Position numbers and translations under genes: made by a program | Shown: positions 9,476 to 17,678 of the stretch, piece after piece | How positions within the stretch are numbered: the first letter of the stretch is position 1 | Layout of the letters: each line of letters opens with the position of its first letter | From: Nostoc sp. LPT | GTDB lineage: Bacteria > Cyanobacteriota > Cyanobacteriia > Cyanobacteriales > Nostocaceae | Assembly: GCF_017115165.1 (NCBI RefSeq) | Contig: NZ_JABXKF010000039.1 | Span: 1 to 41,556, forward strand | Reading direction: 5' to 3' | Length of the DNA: 41,556 bases | The notes under the pieces: model-generated | What the model was told of the DNA's origin: nothing | Database searches by the model: none | What the model saw: only the letters and a program-made list of their open reading frames with translations

Positions 9476-10045
9476 ATGAACCAAACAATATCCGATCGAG
9501 TCCGTTGGACAACCTCAGACTTAGAATTACTCACAACTGACGAATGGAAGCGCTATGAAATTATTGACGGAGAGCTATTTGTGACTAGAGCGCCTCACTG
9601 GAAACATCAAGGGACTGCGGGTAATATATGCTTAGAGTTACAAATTTGGTCTCGCTCTAGTGGGTTGGGGGAAACCCGTCAAACTCCTGGCATAATTTTT
9701 ACAGATGCCGATAATGTCATACCCGATGTAGTTTGGATTAGTCGTGAGCGTTTAGTACAATTGCTAGATGAGGAAGGGCATTTGAGAGGAGCGCCAGAAC
9801 TGATTGCGGAAGTGCTTTCTCCTGGAACAACCAACGAACGTCGAGACCGAGAAGCCAAGCTGAAACTATACTCATCCACAGGAGTCCAAGAATATTGGAT
9901 TGCAAATTGGCAATTACAGCAGCTAGAAGTTTATCGCAGAGAAACTGCCCAATTAAAACTGATCGCAACCTTGCTGGCTGATGACGAAATCACATCACCA
10001 CTGTTACCAGGTTTCTGCGTTCGAGTTCAGCGTTTTTTTGTATAA
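9476..10045 (+). CDS. Uma2 family protein (DUF820)
   Basis: A 189-residue Uma2/DUF820 protein without the coiled-coil tail of its neighbour. Motifs: TTDEWKRYEIIDGELFVTRAPHWKHQ at the N-terminus (WKRYEIIDGEL is a family signature), DNVIPDVVWIS, GAPELIAEVLSPGTT (catalytic-type E in strand), and QEYWIANW. It starts 44 bases after the preceding Uma2 gene, so the two may be co-transcribed, but they are of different subtypes and not a recent tandem copy. Nuclease activity is inferred from the fold only. Confidence 0.9.
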   Translation: MNQTISDRVRWTTSDLELLTTDEWKRYEIIDGELFVTRAPHWKHQGTAGNICLELQIWSRSSGLGETRQTPGIIFTDADNVIPDVVWISRERLVQLLDEEGHLRGAPELIAEVLSPGTTNERRDREAKLKLYSSTGVQEYWIANWQLQQLEVYRRETAQLKLIATLLADDEITSPLLPGFCVRVQRFFV

Positions 10046-10050
10046 TTCTG

Positions 10051-10079
10051 GCGTAGGCGTAGCCCGCCGTAGGCATCGC
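10051..10079. repeat. Dispersed palindromic repeat
   Basis: Reverse-orientation copy of the element at 8607-8635 (GCGTAGGCGTAGCCCGCC then GTAGGCATCGC), directly after a Uma2 stop codon. The rest of the 292-base gap up to the branching enzyme shows no gene. Confidence 0.8.
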
Positions 10080-10337
10080 TCTTCAAACTTTTCTACAAGA
10101 GGCTACGCGAACGTGGCTCAAAAATAATTATTAAACTGCCAAGGCGCAAAGGTCACGGAAGGGGACAAGAGGAAAAACCCATATCTAAAGATAGGGGCTG
10201 AAAGATTGGCATAAGGCTTTTAAATTAATTGAAAACTGCTATAAATCTACCTTACGATCCCCATAAAGTCTTAAAATATTGTTAATTTCTGCCCAACCTC
10301 TCGACCTTCAACTTACAAGTATCACCCCAAAATCACT

Positions 10338-11927
10338 ATGGCTATTGGCTACGTCGCGCTTGTACTCCACGCACATCTGCCCTTCGTTCGTCACCCAGAA
10401 AGTGACTACGTGCTGGAGGAAGAATGGCTCTATGAAGCCATCACAGAAACCTACATCCCCTTATTGAAAGTATTTGAAGGCTTAAAGCGAGACGGTATCG
10501 ACTTTAAAATCACGATGAGTATGACACCACCTCTAGTGTCGATGCTTCGCGATCCTCTGCTTCAAGAACGCTATGACGCACACTTAGCCCAACTAGAAGA
10601 ACTTGTAGCATTAGAAGCAGAACATAATGTCAATAACGGGCATCTTCATTATTTAGCCGAACATTACATTACTGAGTTTAAGGAAGCGCGTCAGCTATGG
10701 GAACGCTACAAGGGTGACTTGGTGACAGCTTTTAAGAAGTTCCAAGACAGTAACAACTTGGAAATCATCACTTGCGGTGCTACTCACGGCTATTTGCCGT
10801 TGATGAAAATGTATCCCCAAGCGGTATGGGCACAAATTCAAGTAGCCTGCGAACATTACGAACAAACCTTTGGACAAGCACCCAGAGGCATCTGGTTGCC
10901 AGAATGTGCCTACTATGAAGGTTTAGAGCGGATGCTAGCTGATGCTGGGTTACGCTACTTCCTCACTGATGGGCATGGCATCCTTTATGCCCGTCCCCGA
11001 CCGCGCTTTGGCACTTATGCTCCAATTTATACAGAAACTGGTGTTGCTGTCTTTGGTCGAGATCATGAATCTTCCCAACAGGTATGGTCTTCTGAGGTAG
11101 GCTATCCTGGGGCAGCGGAATATCGGGAATTTTACAAAGATTTGGGCTGGGAAGCAGAATATGAGTACATCAAGCCCTACATTATGCCCAACGGTCAACG
11201 GAAAAATACGGGCATTAAATATCACAAAATTACTGGACGTGGTTTAGGACTGTCAGATAAGGCACTTTACGATCCTTATTGGGCTAGAGAAAAGGCCGCA
11301 GAACACGCTGCTAACTTTATGTATAACCGAGAGCGACAATCTGAGCATCTTTATGGAATTATGCAGCGCCCACCAATTATCGTTTCGCCTTATGACGCAG
11401 AGTTATTTGGACATTGGTGGTATGAAGGCCCTTGGTTCATCGATTACCTATTTCGCAAGTCGTGGTATGACCAAGGAACATATCAAATGACCCATTTAGC
11501 AGACTATTTGCGGGAGCAGCCGACGCAGCAAGTTTGTCGTCCTTCGCAGTCGAGTTGGGGTTTCAAGGGTTTCCACGAGTATTGGTTGAATGAGACGAAT
11601 GCGTGGGTTTATCCGCATTTGCACAAAGCTGCTGAACGGATGATTGAAATCTCGCACCTGGAACCAGAAGATGAGTTGGGGTGGAAAGCCTTGAACCAAG
11701 CAGCGCGAGAATTGTTATTAGCACAATCTTCCGACTGGGCATTTATTATGCGGACGGGAACAATGGTACCCTACGCAGTTAGACGGACGCGATCGCACCT
11801 AATGCGCTTCAATAAGCTGTACGAAGACGTTAAAATCGGCAAAGTTGACAGTGGTTGGTTGGAAAAAGTCGAGTTAATGGATAATATCTTCCCGGAAATC
11901 AACTATCGCGTCTATCGTCCGTTATAG
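10338..11927 (+). CDS. 1,4-alpha-glucan branching enzyme, glycoside hydrolase family 57
   Basis: Forms alpha-1,6 branches in glycogen by cutting and transferring alpha-1,4 chains. The 529 residues begin with the GH57 signature VLHAHLPFVRHPE, contain GATHGYLPL, the nucleophile region WLPECAYYEG (E189) and the acid region SPYDAELFGHWWYEGP (D353), and end with the alpha-helical domain typical of GH57 branching enzymes (SDWAFIMRTG near the end). Both catalytic residues known from archaeal and Thermus members are present. A second family (GH13 GlgB) usually exists elsewhere in cyanobacteria. The gene stands alone, with a hairpin repeat after it. Confidence 0.92.
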   Translation: MAIGYVALVLHAHLPFVRHPESDYVLEEEWLYEAITETYIPLLKVFEGLKRDGIDFKITMSMTPPLVSMLRDPLLQERYDAHLAQLEELVALEAEHNVNNGHLHYLAEHYITEFKEARQLWERYKGDLVTAFKKFQDSNNLEIITCGATHGYLPLMKMYPQAVWAQIQVACEHYEQTFGQAPRGIWLPECAYYEGLERMLADAGLRYFLTDGHGILYARPRPRFGTYAPIYTETGVAVFGRDHESSQQVWSSEVGYPGAAEYREFYKDLGWEAEYEYIKPYIMPNGQRKNTGIKYHKITGRGLGLSDKALYDPYWAREKAAEHAANFMYNRERQSEHLYGIMQRPPIIVSPYDAELFGHWWYEGPWFIDYLFRKSWYDQGTYQMTHLADYLREQPTQQVCRPSQSSWGFKGFHEYWLNETNAWVYPHLHKAAERMIEISHLEPEDELGWKALNQAARELLLAQSSDWAFIMRTGTMVPYAVRRTRSHLMRFNKLYEDVKIGKVDSGWLEKVELMDNIFPEINYRVYRPL

Positions 11928-11952
11928 TCTCACAAAAAATAATCAACAGCAG

Positions 11953-11975
11953 TAGGGTGGGCATTGCCCACCCTA
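11953..11975. terminator. Hairpin after the branching enzyme gene
   Basis: A perfect 9-base stem AGGGTGGGC / GCCCACCCT with the loop ATT lies about 25 bases after the GH57 stop codon. It could end transcription, but it lacks a clear T-tract and its sequence is also a common dispersed hairpin in Nostoc-type genomes, so both roles are possible. Confidence 0.5.
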
Positions 11976-11996
11976 TATTAGTAGTGAGGAGCGTTT

Positions 11997-12188
11997 ATTT
12001 TACCAACAACAGAGCAAGCCTTAGCGTGTGTAAGGGTTTGTCAAATGCTGTCAAATCTTTACAAAGACATCCGCTTATTTCGATTTGACGACAAAATCGG
12101 AGAAGTTTACATCCTATCTGCGGATGAACTGCAAATCATTGTTTATCGCAATGGCGAATGGGAGTTTGTCAATGAACCCGAATTATGA
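11997..12188 (+). CDS. DUF6888-like small protein (probable ATT start)
   Basis: A short frame reading ILPTTEQALACVRVCQMLSNLYKDIRLFRFDD and ending EWEFVNEPEL, about 63 residues, resembling the cyanobacterial DUF6888 family. The family-like sequence begins well before the first in-frame ATG (12045), and a stop codon lies just upstream, so the only start that keeps the conserved N-terminus is ATT at 11997. It has a good ribosome site AGGAG (11987-11991) five bases away. If ATG 12045 is used the product is only 47 residues and loses the QALACVRVCQ segment. The last 17 bases overlap the next gene. Function unknown; these pairs recur across cyanobacteria and have a toxin-antitoxin-like layout, which is inference. 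Confidence 0.6.
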   Translation: MLPTTEQALACVRVCQMLSNLYKDIRLFRFDDKIGEVYILSADELQIIVYRNGEWEFVNEPEL

Positions 12189-12369
12189 ACAAATGAGTTT
12201 TTCAGAATTGAGAGCTTATGTCGTGGAAAACCGTGAAGACATTGAAGCTATACGTTTTCTGATGAGTAAACGCGATCCTAATTCTCCAAAGTATCCTATG
12301 CCGGTGACAGAAGCTGATATGCAAGCCCAGATGGAAATCATTAGGCGCAAGATTAATGGAGAACTTTGA
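12172..12369 (+). CDS. DUF6887-like small protein
   Basis: A 65-residue protein beginning MNPNYEQMSFSELRAYVVENR, typical of the cyanobacterial DUF6887 family; the middle (AIRFLMSKRDPNSPKYPMP) is also characteristic. The frame stays open upstream to a TTG at 12085, but those codons overlap the DUF6888-like gene and do not look like family sequence, so I chose ATG 12172. It overlaps its partner by 17 bases in another frame, which suggests translational coupling. Function unknown. Confidence 0.75.
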   Translation: MNPNYEQMSFSELRAYVVENREDIEAIRFLMSKRDPNSPKYPMPVTEADMQAQMEIIRRKINGEL

Positions 12370-12451
12370 GATTATTGTTTAATTCAGTAAGCATAATTAG
12401 GGTGGGAAAATCATACTCACCCTTTTATTTTATTAACACTGCCGGATTTAA

Positions 12452-13159
12452 CTAAAGGCTATCTGGATCAATATTTAATTCTCGGAGTTTAGCAGCTAAT
12501 TTTTGCGCCTTTTGCTCCGTTTGTTGTCGAGCCTCTTCTGCGGCTTGTCGTGCAGCTGCTTCTTCTTCATGAGTTAGGAGTGTTTCACCCGTAGCTGGAT
12601 TGTAAAAACGTAGTTTTCCTGCTTCCAGACGTAACTCTAGCCCCAAAACTTCACTAGCTAGAGACACTGTACCATCTGGCAGGGTATTGGCTGTTACTAG
12701 GAAATAATTGCCATCGATTAAGTGTAAACCCTGGAGTTGGGGATTGAGATAATCGCCTGTAGGGTCATATTGGAAATATTCACGCACTCCCAGAAAGGCA
12801 TAAATTCCTTTCTTTGCACCTTGGTCTTTGCTGCGAGTGGTTTTTGAGGTAATCTCTAGGACAAAATCTGGGGTTTGATTATTTTCTTCCCAAGTTTTGT
12901 AAGAGCGTCTGTCACGGTTTTCCACTCCAAACACCACAAATACATCTGGTGCGACAACTGATTCTGGATAACCTTTTTCGTAGTAAATAAATAGATTACC
13001 AGCGACGTATACATCTGGGTGATTTTGGAAATAAATTCGTAGTGCATTTCTTGCATAAGTTAAGTAACTGCACTGAATATCTCCTTCAGCCATTGGCTTA
13101 CCGTCCTCATCTGGGTACTCAATCGGGGTAACGGGGATATACTCTACTGAGGCTGTCAT
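12452..13159 (-). CDS. Uma2 family protein (DUF820)
   Basis: A 235-residue Uma2 protein close in plan to the one at 8694-9431: VAPDVFVVFGV, NQTPDFVLEITS (E before the conserved turn), REYFQYDPTGDYLNPQLQG, and a coiled C-terminus ending KLRELNIDPDSL. ATG at 13159 (MTASVEYIPV) is preferred over an in-frame TTG at 13195. Nuclease function is inferred from the family fold. It lies opposite in strand to its neighbours and next to repeats. Confidence 0.9.
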   Translation of the reverse strand: MTASVEYIPVTPIEYPDEDGKPMAEGDIQCSYLTYARNALRIYFQNHPDVYVAGNLFIYYEKGYPESVVAPDVFVVFGVENRDRRSYKTWEENNQTPDFVLEITSKTTRSKDQGAKKGIYAFLGVREYFQYDPTGDYLNPQLQGLHLIDGNYFLVTANTLPDGTVSLASEVLGLELRLEAGKLRFYNPATGETLLTHEEEAAARQAAEEARQQTEQKAQKLAAKLRELNIDPDSL

Positions 13160-13259
13160 GAGCAGATATCTCAACTCAATTAGGGCTAGATTCAATACTA
13201 TCGCTCAAAATGCGATCGCCATGACTGGGAGGCTAAGAAATCACGAGAAATTCCAGATT

Positions 13260-13288
13260 GCGTAGGCGTAGTCAGTCGTAGGCATCGC
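13260..13288. repeat. Dispersed palindromic repeat (diverged copy)
   Basis: Copy of the 8607-8635 family with TCAGTC in the middle in place of CCCGCC. Next to it, at 13320-13339, is the string CAGGACTTACGCAACTGG, which resembles an inverted-repeat end common in Nostoc mobile elements; only one end is seen, so no element is called. Confidence 0.7.
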
Positions 13289-13370
13289 TTTGATTGAGCA
13301 TCTGATGAAGAAGGAATATTTACAGGACTTACGCAACTGGCACAGCGCGATCAGATTGTTAGTCTGCGAG

Positions 13371-13745
13371 CTACGGTTGTGTTGATTTTGCAGGTGTCCA
13401 AAGTTTACCTGATTGCCACAACAGTTCAAACTGCCTCTGAAAAAAACTATACATTTCACCATCTCTCTGTGGTAGCAATTGAAACGATGGCTGCACTTCA
13501 TCCCGAAAAGAATAAAGTTGAACCCATATTTCAGCTTTAGGAGTACCCGCATCGATTAGCCACATCCCATAGGGAGGAACAACTTGAACAAAACCTAGAT
13601 GAAAGCCCTGTTTTAGATTTGCGTCATTATGTAGTGAAGAAAAATTGTCTAGAGCGTGTTCAGACTCACGAAGAAAACAATCTAGAGCGTAGCCAACAAA
13701 TTTGAATAACGTATTTTTGAATAATGCATTTTTGTGTTTTTTCAA
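13371..13745 (-). CDS. Hypothetical protein, possible gene fragment
   Basis: A 124-residue frame. The second half (LGFVQVVPPYGMWLIDAGTP, then WVQLYSFRDE and FFQRQFELLWQSG) looks like a real protein: similar C-termini with a YSF...FFxxQFExLW pattern are found after longer N-terminal domains in cyanobacterial hypothetical or regulatory proteins. The first 40 residues (MKKHKNALFKNTLFKF) are low in complexity and may not be native, so this could be the C-terminal remnant of a longer gene. It lies among repeats. No function is proposed. Confidence 0.5.
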   Translation of the reverse strand: MKKHKNALFKNTLFKFVGYALDCFLRESEHALDNFSSLHNDANLKQGFHLGFVQVVPPYGMWLIDAGTPKAEIWVQLYSFRDEVQPSFQLLPQRDGEMYSFFQRQFELLWQSGKLWTPAKSTQP

Positions 13746-13814
13746 ATTCGCCTCCTATATTTTGAGGCATTAGGTAGGATGTGACTTTTCATATTGATTT
13801 AATCTCTATTTATA

Positions 13815-14165
13815 TTACAACTTTATTTTCGCTTTAAACTGAGCGTAAAATTCTTTGGGAGCCTCATCAAAATACTTAAATAGAGCAGGGCAAAGCCATC
13901 CTTCCCGATCTAAATCTGCACTGTAATACCAGTTACCTCCATATTCTTCACGCCGCCAGTCAAACTTGAGTTGATAGCCAGGAAAAGGAGATGCAGAAAA
14001 TATCAAACTGAACCCTGACTCTGCATCTGGAATGTGTGACACCATTCTTTCAATAATTTCGTCCGCCCCTGCCACGAAAGGCTCTCGAACTAAATCTACA
14101 TTGTCATCGTCAAACACCCACATCTCGCCGAATTTATAGGGATGAATAACCATGATTGAGTTCAT
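13815..14165 (-). CDS. DUF6717 family protein
   Basis: A 116-residue soluble protein starting MNSIMVIHPYKFGEMWVFDDD, then LVREPFVAGADEIIERM, SASPFPGYQLKFDWRREE and GNWYYSADLDREGWLCPAL. The HPYK...WVFDD opening and the GxWY...GWLCPALxKYF ending match the DUF6717 family as I remember it. No catalytic motif or membrane segment is visible; function unknown. MVIHPYK (residue 5) is an alternative start. It reads in the same direction as petA and lies after the petA terminator. Confidence 0.75.
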   Translation of the reverse strand: MNSIMVIHPYKFGEMWVFDDDNVDLVREPFVAGADEIIERMVSHIPDAESGFSLIFSASPFPGYQLKFDWRREEYGGNWYYSADLDREGWLCPALFKYFDEAPKEFYAQFKAKIKL

Positions 14166-14278
14166 AAAGTTTACTAGCAGTTAATACCGTTTCATTTTAA
14201 TAATGATACAAATACGTTGGTAGGGTTACAGCAATTGGTATTAAGTCCCAAATTTCTAGGTTTCGTGTAACTAACATT

Positions 14279-14303
14279 AAAAAAGACAGGCAAGATGCCT
14301 GTC
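14279..14303 (-). terminator. Rho-independent terminator of petC-petA
   Basis: On the minus strand, GACAGGCA-TCT-TGCCTGTC forms a perfect 8-base stem with a 3-base loop and is followed by TTTTTT (plus strand 14279-14284). It lies about 27 bases after the petA stop codon. Confidence 0.92.
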
Positions 14304-14329
14304 CTATAAATAATGATTTAGCAAAGAAT

Positions 14330-15331
14330 TTAGAAATTCATCTCAGCAGCTTGAACTTTTTCAACCTGCTTCTTCTTCAGCACCAGCATAACTTGAGCCA
14401 ACATTACAAGAGCGATGAATGCAATCATCCATTTGACTCTAGAAGCGTCTTGCAATACGATTTCTCCATCTGTTTGACCGAATCCACCAACGTTTGGGTT
14501 GCTGGTCAAAGCATCACCAGTCTTAACTGCTTGCCCTTCGGAAACAAGCAGGTCTGGCCCTAAAGGAATCGTATCAACGACAACATTACCCGATTCAGGT
14601 TGGATGTTGACTAGATATTTAACGTTACCATCTCCATCTTCCTCTTTAGCAATTTTGGTAATTGTGCCAGTAGCGGAAGCGTTGTAAACATTGTTGTTGC
14701 TCTTTTCGCCAGTGGGAAAAACTTGTCCACGTCCCCGATTACCACCTACGTGAACTGAATATTTACCGAAGTGGATGTTTTTGTCGGTTGCGGGGTTGGG
14801 AGAAAGAACTGGGAAGACGATTTCCTGATACTGTTCACCGGGTAAAGGGCCGACGATGACGACGTTATCTTTGTCTTCGCTGTAGGGTTGGTAGAAAGTG
14901 TCGCCAACTTCTTCTTTAAGTTCTTCGGAAAGACGGTCTTCAGGAGCAATCTTAAAGCCTTCGGGTAGCATCAGTACAGCACCGACGTTCAACCCAACCT
15001 TAGAACCATCGGCACCAACTTGCTGGGCGCTCAAATCGTAGGGGATTTTCACCACAGCTTTGAATACAGTGTCAGGTAGCACCGATTGGGGAACTTCCAC
15101 TTCTGTAACCTTGGCGGCTAGGTGACAGTTGGCACAAACAATTCGCCCTGTTGGTTCGCGGGGGGTTTCGGGATAGGTTTGTTGTGCCCAAAAGGGATAG
15201 GCGGCAGCTGATTGGGGAAGGGCTAGATCGCTGGTGAAGTAAAATGTCACAGTGGCGATCGCTATGAGCAATGTTTTTACAATCGCTCTAGCATTGCGAG
15301 TTAACCTCGCTGTTATGAAAACATTTCTCAT
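14330..15331 (-). CDS. petA: Cytochrome f (apocytochrome f precursor)
   Basis: Large c-type haem subunit of the cytochrome b6f complex; passes electrons from the Rieske protein to plastocyanin or cytochrome c6 in the thylakoid lumen. From ATG 15331 the product is 333 residues: a signal sequence ending [10 protein letters not shown] (mature N-terminus at Tyr, whose amino group is a haem ligand), the haem site CANCH, the long beta domain, and a C-terminal anchor ([21 protein letters not shown]) with the stromal tail. Full length for cyanobacteria. A longer start at 15361 is less likely, since [12 protein letters not shown] matches the usual N-terminus. It is downstream of petC in the classical petC-petA operon and has its own terminator. 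Confidence 0.97.
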   Translation of the reverse strand: MRNVFITARLTRNARAIVKTLLIAIATVTFYFTSDLALPQSAAAYPFWAQQTYPETPREPTGRIVCANCHLAAKVTEVEVPQSVLPDTVFKAVVKIPYDLSAQQVGADGSKVGLNVGAVLMLPEGFKIAPEDRLSEELKEEVGDTFYQPYSEDKDNVVIVGPLPGEQYQEIVFPVLSPNPATDKNIHFGKYSVHVGGNRGRGQVFPTGEKSNNNVYNASATGTITKIAKEEDGDGNVKYLVNIQPESGNVVVDTIPLGPDLLVSEGQAVKTGDALTSNPNVGGFGQTDGEIVLQDASRVKWMIAFIALVMLAQVMLVLKKKQVEKVQAAEMNF

Positions 15332-15361
15332 CTCTATAAGGGCGACAATTGAATTAGTCAT

Positions 15362-15483
15362 TAGTTATTGGGCATTGGGCATGGGGGATTGGGCATTGGG
15401 TATGGGTTATTTCTCCCTCACTCCCTCATCTCCCTCATCCCTTACTCAGCACTCAGCACTCAGCACTCATAACTCAGCACTGA
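15362..15483. repeat. Repeats in the petC-petA spacer
   Basis: This short spacer holds GGGCATT/GGGGATT heptamers (15366-15405), a pyrimidine-rich element (15411-15440) and decamer repeats CAGCACTCAG (15447-15484). The same three types occur elsewhere in the window. They separate two genes of a conserved operon without any other gene. Confidence 0.85.
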
Positions 15484-16023
15484 TTAACCCCACCAAGGTG
15501 CATCACCTGTGCGGAAGTCGGTTTCAGTCCAAGGGGTTAAAACGATTTTGTCGTCGTTGACGTTGGTATGGGCTAAAGCCAGAGACAGAGGTGCTGGCCC
15601 CCGAACAACTTTACCAGTTTCGTCATACTGGGAACCATGACAAGGACACTTGAATTTGTTCTCAGCAACGTTCCAGGGGACGACACAACCTAAGTGGGTG
15701 CAGATGGCGTTAATGCCATAATCTTTGATCGCCTCTTTGCTGTCTACCACAATATAGGTAGGATCTCCCTTTAGTCCTTGGACTAGGTTGCGATCGCCTG
15801 CATTCCGGTTTTCTAGAAATTTAGTGACACTAACATCGTTACCTAACTCGTCTTTTGCCGTTACACCGCCACCAGCCCCACCTGCTGCTGGTGGAATAAA
15901 GTACTTGACAACGGGATACAATGCACCCAGAGCTACTCCAGTGACAGTCCCAAAAGTGAGCAGATTCATGAACTGACGACGCCCCATATCAGGCACGTCT
16001 GCTGATTCAGAAAATTGAGCCAT
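15484..16023 (-). CDS. petC: Rieske iron-sulfur protein of cytochrome b6f
   Basis: The 2Fe-2S subunit of the b6f complex that accepts electrons from plastoquinol. 179 residues: N-terminal twin-arginine membrane anchor ([13 protein letters not shown], then hydrophobic [17 protein letters not shown]), a Gly-rich hinge, and the cluster motifs CTHLGC and CPCHGSQYD with the disulfide cysteines. All ligands are present. It starts the petC-petA operon; the gene divergent from it is DUF3067, and tatC, needed to move folded Rieske proteins, lies 2.8 kb away. Confidence 0.97.
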   Translation of the reverse strand: MAQFSESADVPDMGRRQFMNLLTFGTVTGVALGALYPVVKYFIPPAAGGAGGGVTAKDELGNDVSVTKFLENRNAGDRNLVQGLKGDPTYIVVDSKEAIKDYGINAICTHLGCVVPWNVAENKFKCPCHGSQYDETGKVVRGPAPLSLALAHTNVNDDKIVLTPWTETDFRTGDAPWWG

Positions 16024-16252
16024 AATCTACGCGCTCTTTGTGTATTTTGTTAAGCATTTTGACAAAAGTACTTGTACTTGAGCAACTCTTGTCTAAGTCG
16101 AAATGCTAGCGCTCACAACGATGCCATACTTCTTTGTTCCAAGATATAAAAAGCATCTTTTCTGTTAGCATTACATTTCTTTATATCCTTATCATACTGG
16201 AGTCACGGAACTTAACATCATAACTAAATGTAAAATCTGATTGAGAAAAGCT

Positions 16253-16561
16253 ATGACAGGACAGGAATTACGTCAGATATTGCTTGATAAGTGGGGATAT
16301 TCTTATGATGTCCAGTTCCGGCGGGCACAGGGAAAGATATTTTTGCAAGTAATGTGGAAATATCTGGAGCAAGCTTCTTTTCCCTTAAGCGAGGCAGAGT
16401 ACCAAGAACATCTCGATAGCATTGCCAATTATCTTCATGCCTTGGGTGGGTCAACACAGGTACAAACTTTTATTGCCCAAACCCGCGATCGCCCCCGGCT
16501 CGGCAAAGCTGTTAGCATCCCTCTAGATTTGGGCGAACGTTCTTCGGAATGGATATTGTGA
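16253..16561 (+). CDS. DUF3067 family protein
   Basis: A 102-residue cyanobacterial and plastid-lineage protein, starting MTGQELRQILLDKWGYSYDVQFRR and containing KIFLQVMWKYLEQASFPLSE and LGGSTQVQTFIAQT, as in DUF3067. Start ATG 16253 is preferred to TTG 16241. It is divergent from petC across a 229-base shared promoter region. The position next to petC suggests a link to photosynthetic electron transport, but no function can be read from the sequence. Confidence 0.88.
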   Translation: MTGQELRQILLDKWGYSYDVQFRRAQGKIFLQVMWKYLEQASFPLSEAEYQEHLDSIANYLHALGGSTQVQTFIAQTRDRPRLGKAVSIPLDLGERSSEWIL

Positions 16562-16694
16562 CCGATTATTGCATTAAGATTTATAAATTTCTAAGTATTC
16601 ACAGTATTTTTTATTCCAAAATACTATAGCTCGTGTATGATACTTTTACTCACTAGTAATGTGATAAAAATACACATACTCAAGGAAAAAACTA

Positions 16695-17261
16695 ATGGCT
16701 TTTATCTCAACATTTGAAATTCTTCTTAAGCCTCAACTTCCAAAGAGCATTACAAGTACAATACCTGAACTTAGCCCACTAGCGAGAACAGTTCTCCAAG
16801 GCTATTTCCTTACGATTGCTAATGTCACTAATGAACTCGTATCTCTGGCCCTTGTAGTTACAACCAGAACGCCCGGACTAGAGCCTGACAAAATTCTTAC
16901 TCGTCTAGATACCACTGGTATAGATGGCCCTGTAAGCAGTGATTTTGACTCTATTGACCCTAAAGGAGAGATAAAAAAGTCACGCTTTACATTTCCCCTT
17001 AATGCTAATGATACAGGCTTATTTATTCTGCAACCGGATGCTACTAATAAAAAACTTCGAGAAGAAGCAAATTTTGAGTTGCGGGGTTATGTTGAGATAT
17101 CCATTAGTTTAGTATCAACTCCTAAAACAACTCAGTTACTAATCACTCCTGAACATCGAGGTACGTTTTTTGGGACAGATAGAGCCGAGCTAGGTGAGAT
17201 TGCTTATGTGTTGCCCCTTGCTAATGGAAACAGTCTATTTGAGTTAAGCAAAAATAGTTAA
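16695..17261 (+). CDS. Hypothetical protein, beta-rich
   Basis: A 188-residue protein I do not recognise. It has no signal peptide or membrane segment, and many alternating hydrophobic stretches (GYFLTIANVTNELVSLALVV, GYVEISISLVS, TTQLLITPEH), which suggests a beta sandwich. A good ribosome site (caAGGAaaaa) precedes the ATG. It is followed by a large inverted repeat and then a strong hairpin at 17608-17645. Confidence 0.65.
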   Translation: MAFISTFEILLKPQLPKSITSTIPELSPLARTVLQGYFLTIANVTNELVSLALVVTTRTPGLEPDKILTRLDTTGIDGPVSSDFDSIDPKGEIKKSRFTFPLNANDTGLFILQPDATNKKLREEANFELRGYVEISISLVSTPKTTQLLITPEHRGTFFGTDRAELGEIAYVLPLANGNSLFELSKNS

Positions 17262-17317
17262 CTCTATTTGATAAATACTAACCTAATTCTGAGCTTTGGC
17301 ATACATTGACAATTTGT

Positions 17318-17450
17318 AATTCGTAATTACGTTAACGGTACGACCTGTATAGGTTAGGGACTCTGACTCGACGCTCGACGACTCGCTAATGCTGCGCTAT
17401 CAGTTTAATTACGAATTATGTTAGCGAGTCGTCGAGTGTCATTACGAATT
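17318..17450. repeat. Nested long inverted repeat
   Basis: Two nested perfect arms: outer AATTCGTAAT (17318-17327) with ATTACGAATT (17441-17450), and inner CTCGACGACTCGCTAA (17374-17389) with TTAGCGAGTCGTCGAG (17421-17436). The AATTCGT unit is repeated as a tandem at 20298-20322. There is no coding frame; the 417-base gap 17262-17678 otherwise holds only this element and the hairpin after it. Confidence 0.85.
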
Positions 17451-17607
17451 AGTAATTAATTGTTGATTCTATCAGCAGAACCAATCATTTCTACAACGCT
17501 TTGATTAGTTTATTGACACTTTATCTGTTACTAGAAATCGAAAACTATCCGAACTAGCTGTCTCAATTAATTTTGAGTTCAGACTGCTAATTACTTAATT
17601 TATACTT

Positions 17608-17645
17608 AATAAGATTAGGTGGAAGGTGTCTCACCTAATCTTATT
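17608..17645. terminator. Strong bidirectional hairpin
   Basis: A perfect 14-base stem, AATAAGATTAGGTG (17608-17621) and CACCTAATCTTATT (17632-17645), with a 10-base loop. The A-rich left side and T-rich right side make it a likely terminator in both directions, between the gene ending at 17261 and the one starting at 17679. Confidence 0.75.
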
Positions 17646-17678
17646 GTAGTCTATTAAAAATTAAAAAATATTAAGTAT

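Noticed and set aside
13241..13552. 103-codon minus-strand frame
   Set aside because: It overlaps the better-supported 13371-13745 frame and includes a palindromic repeat.
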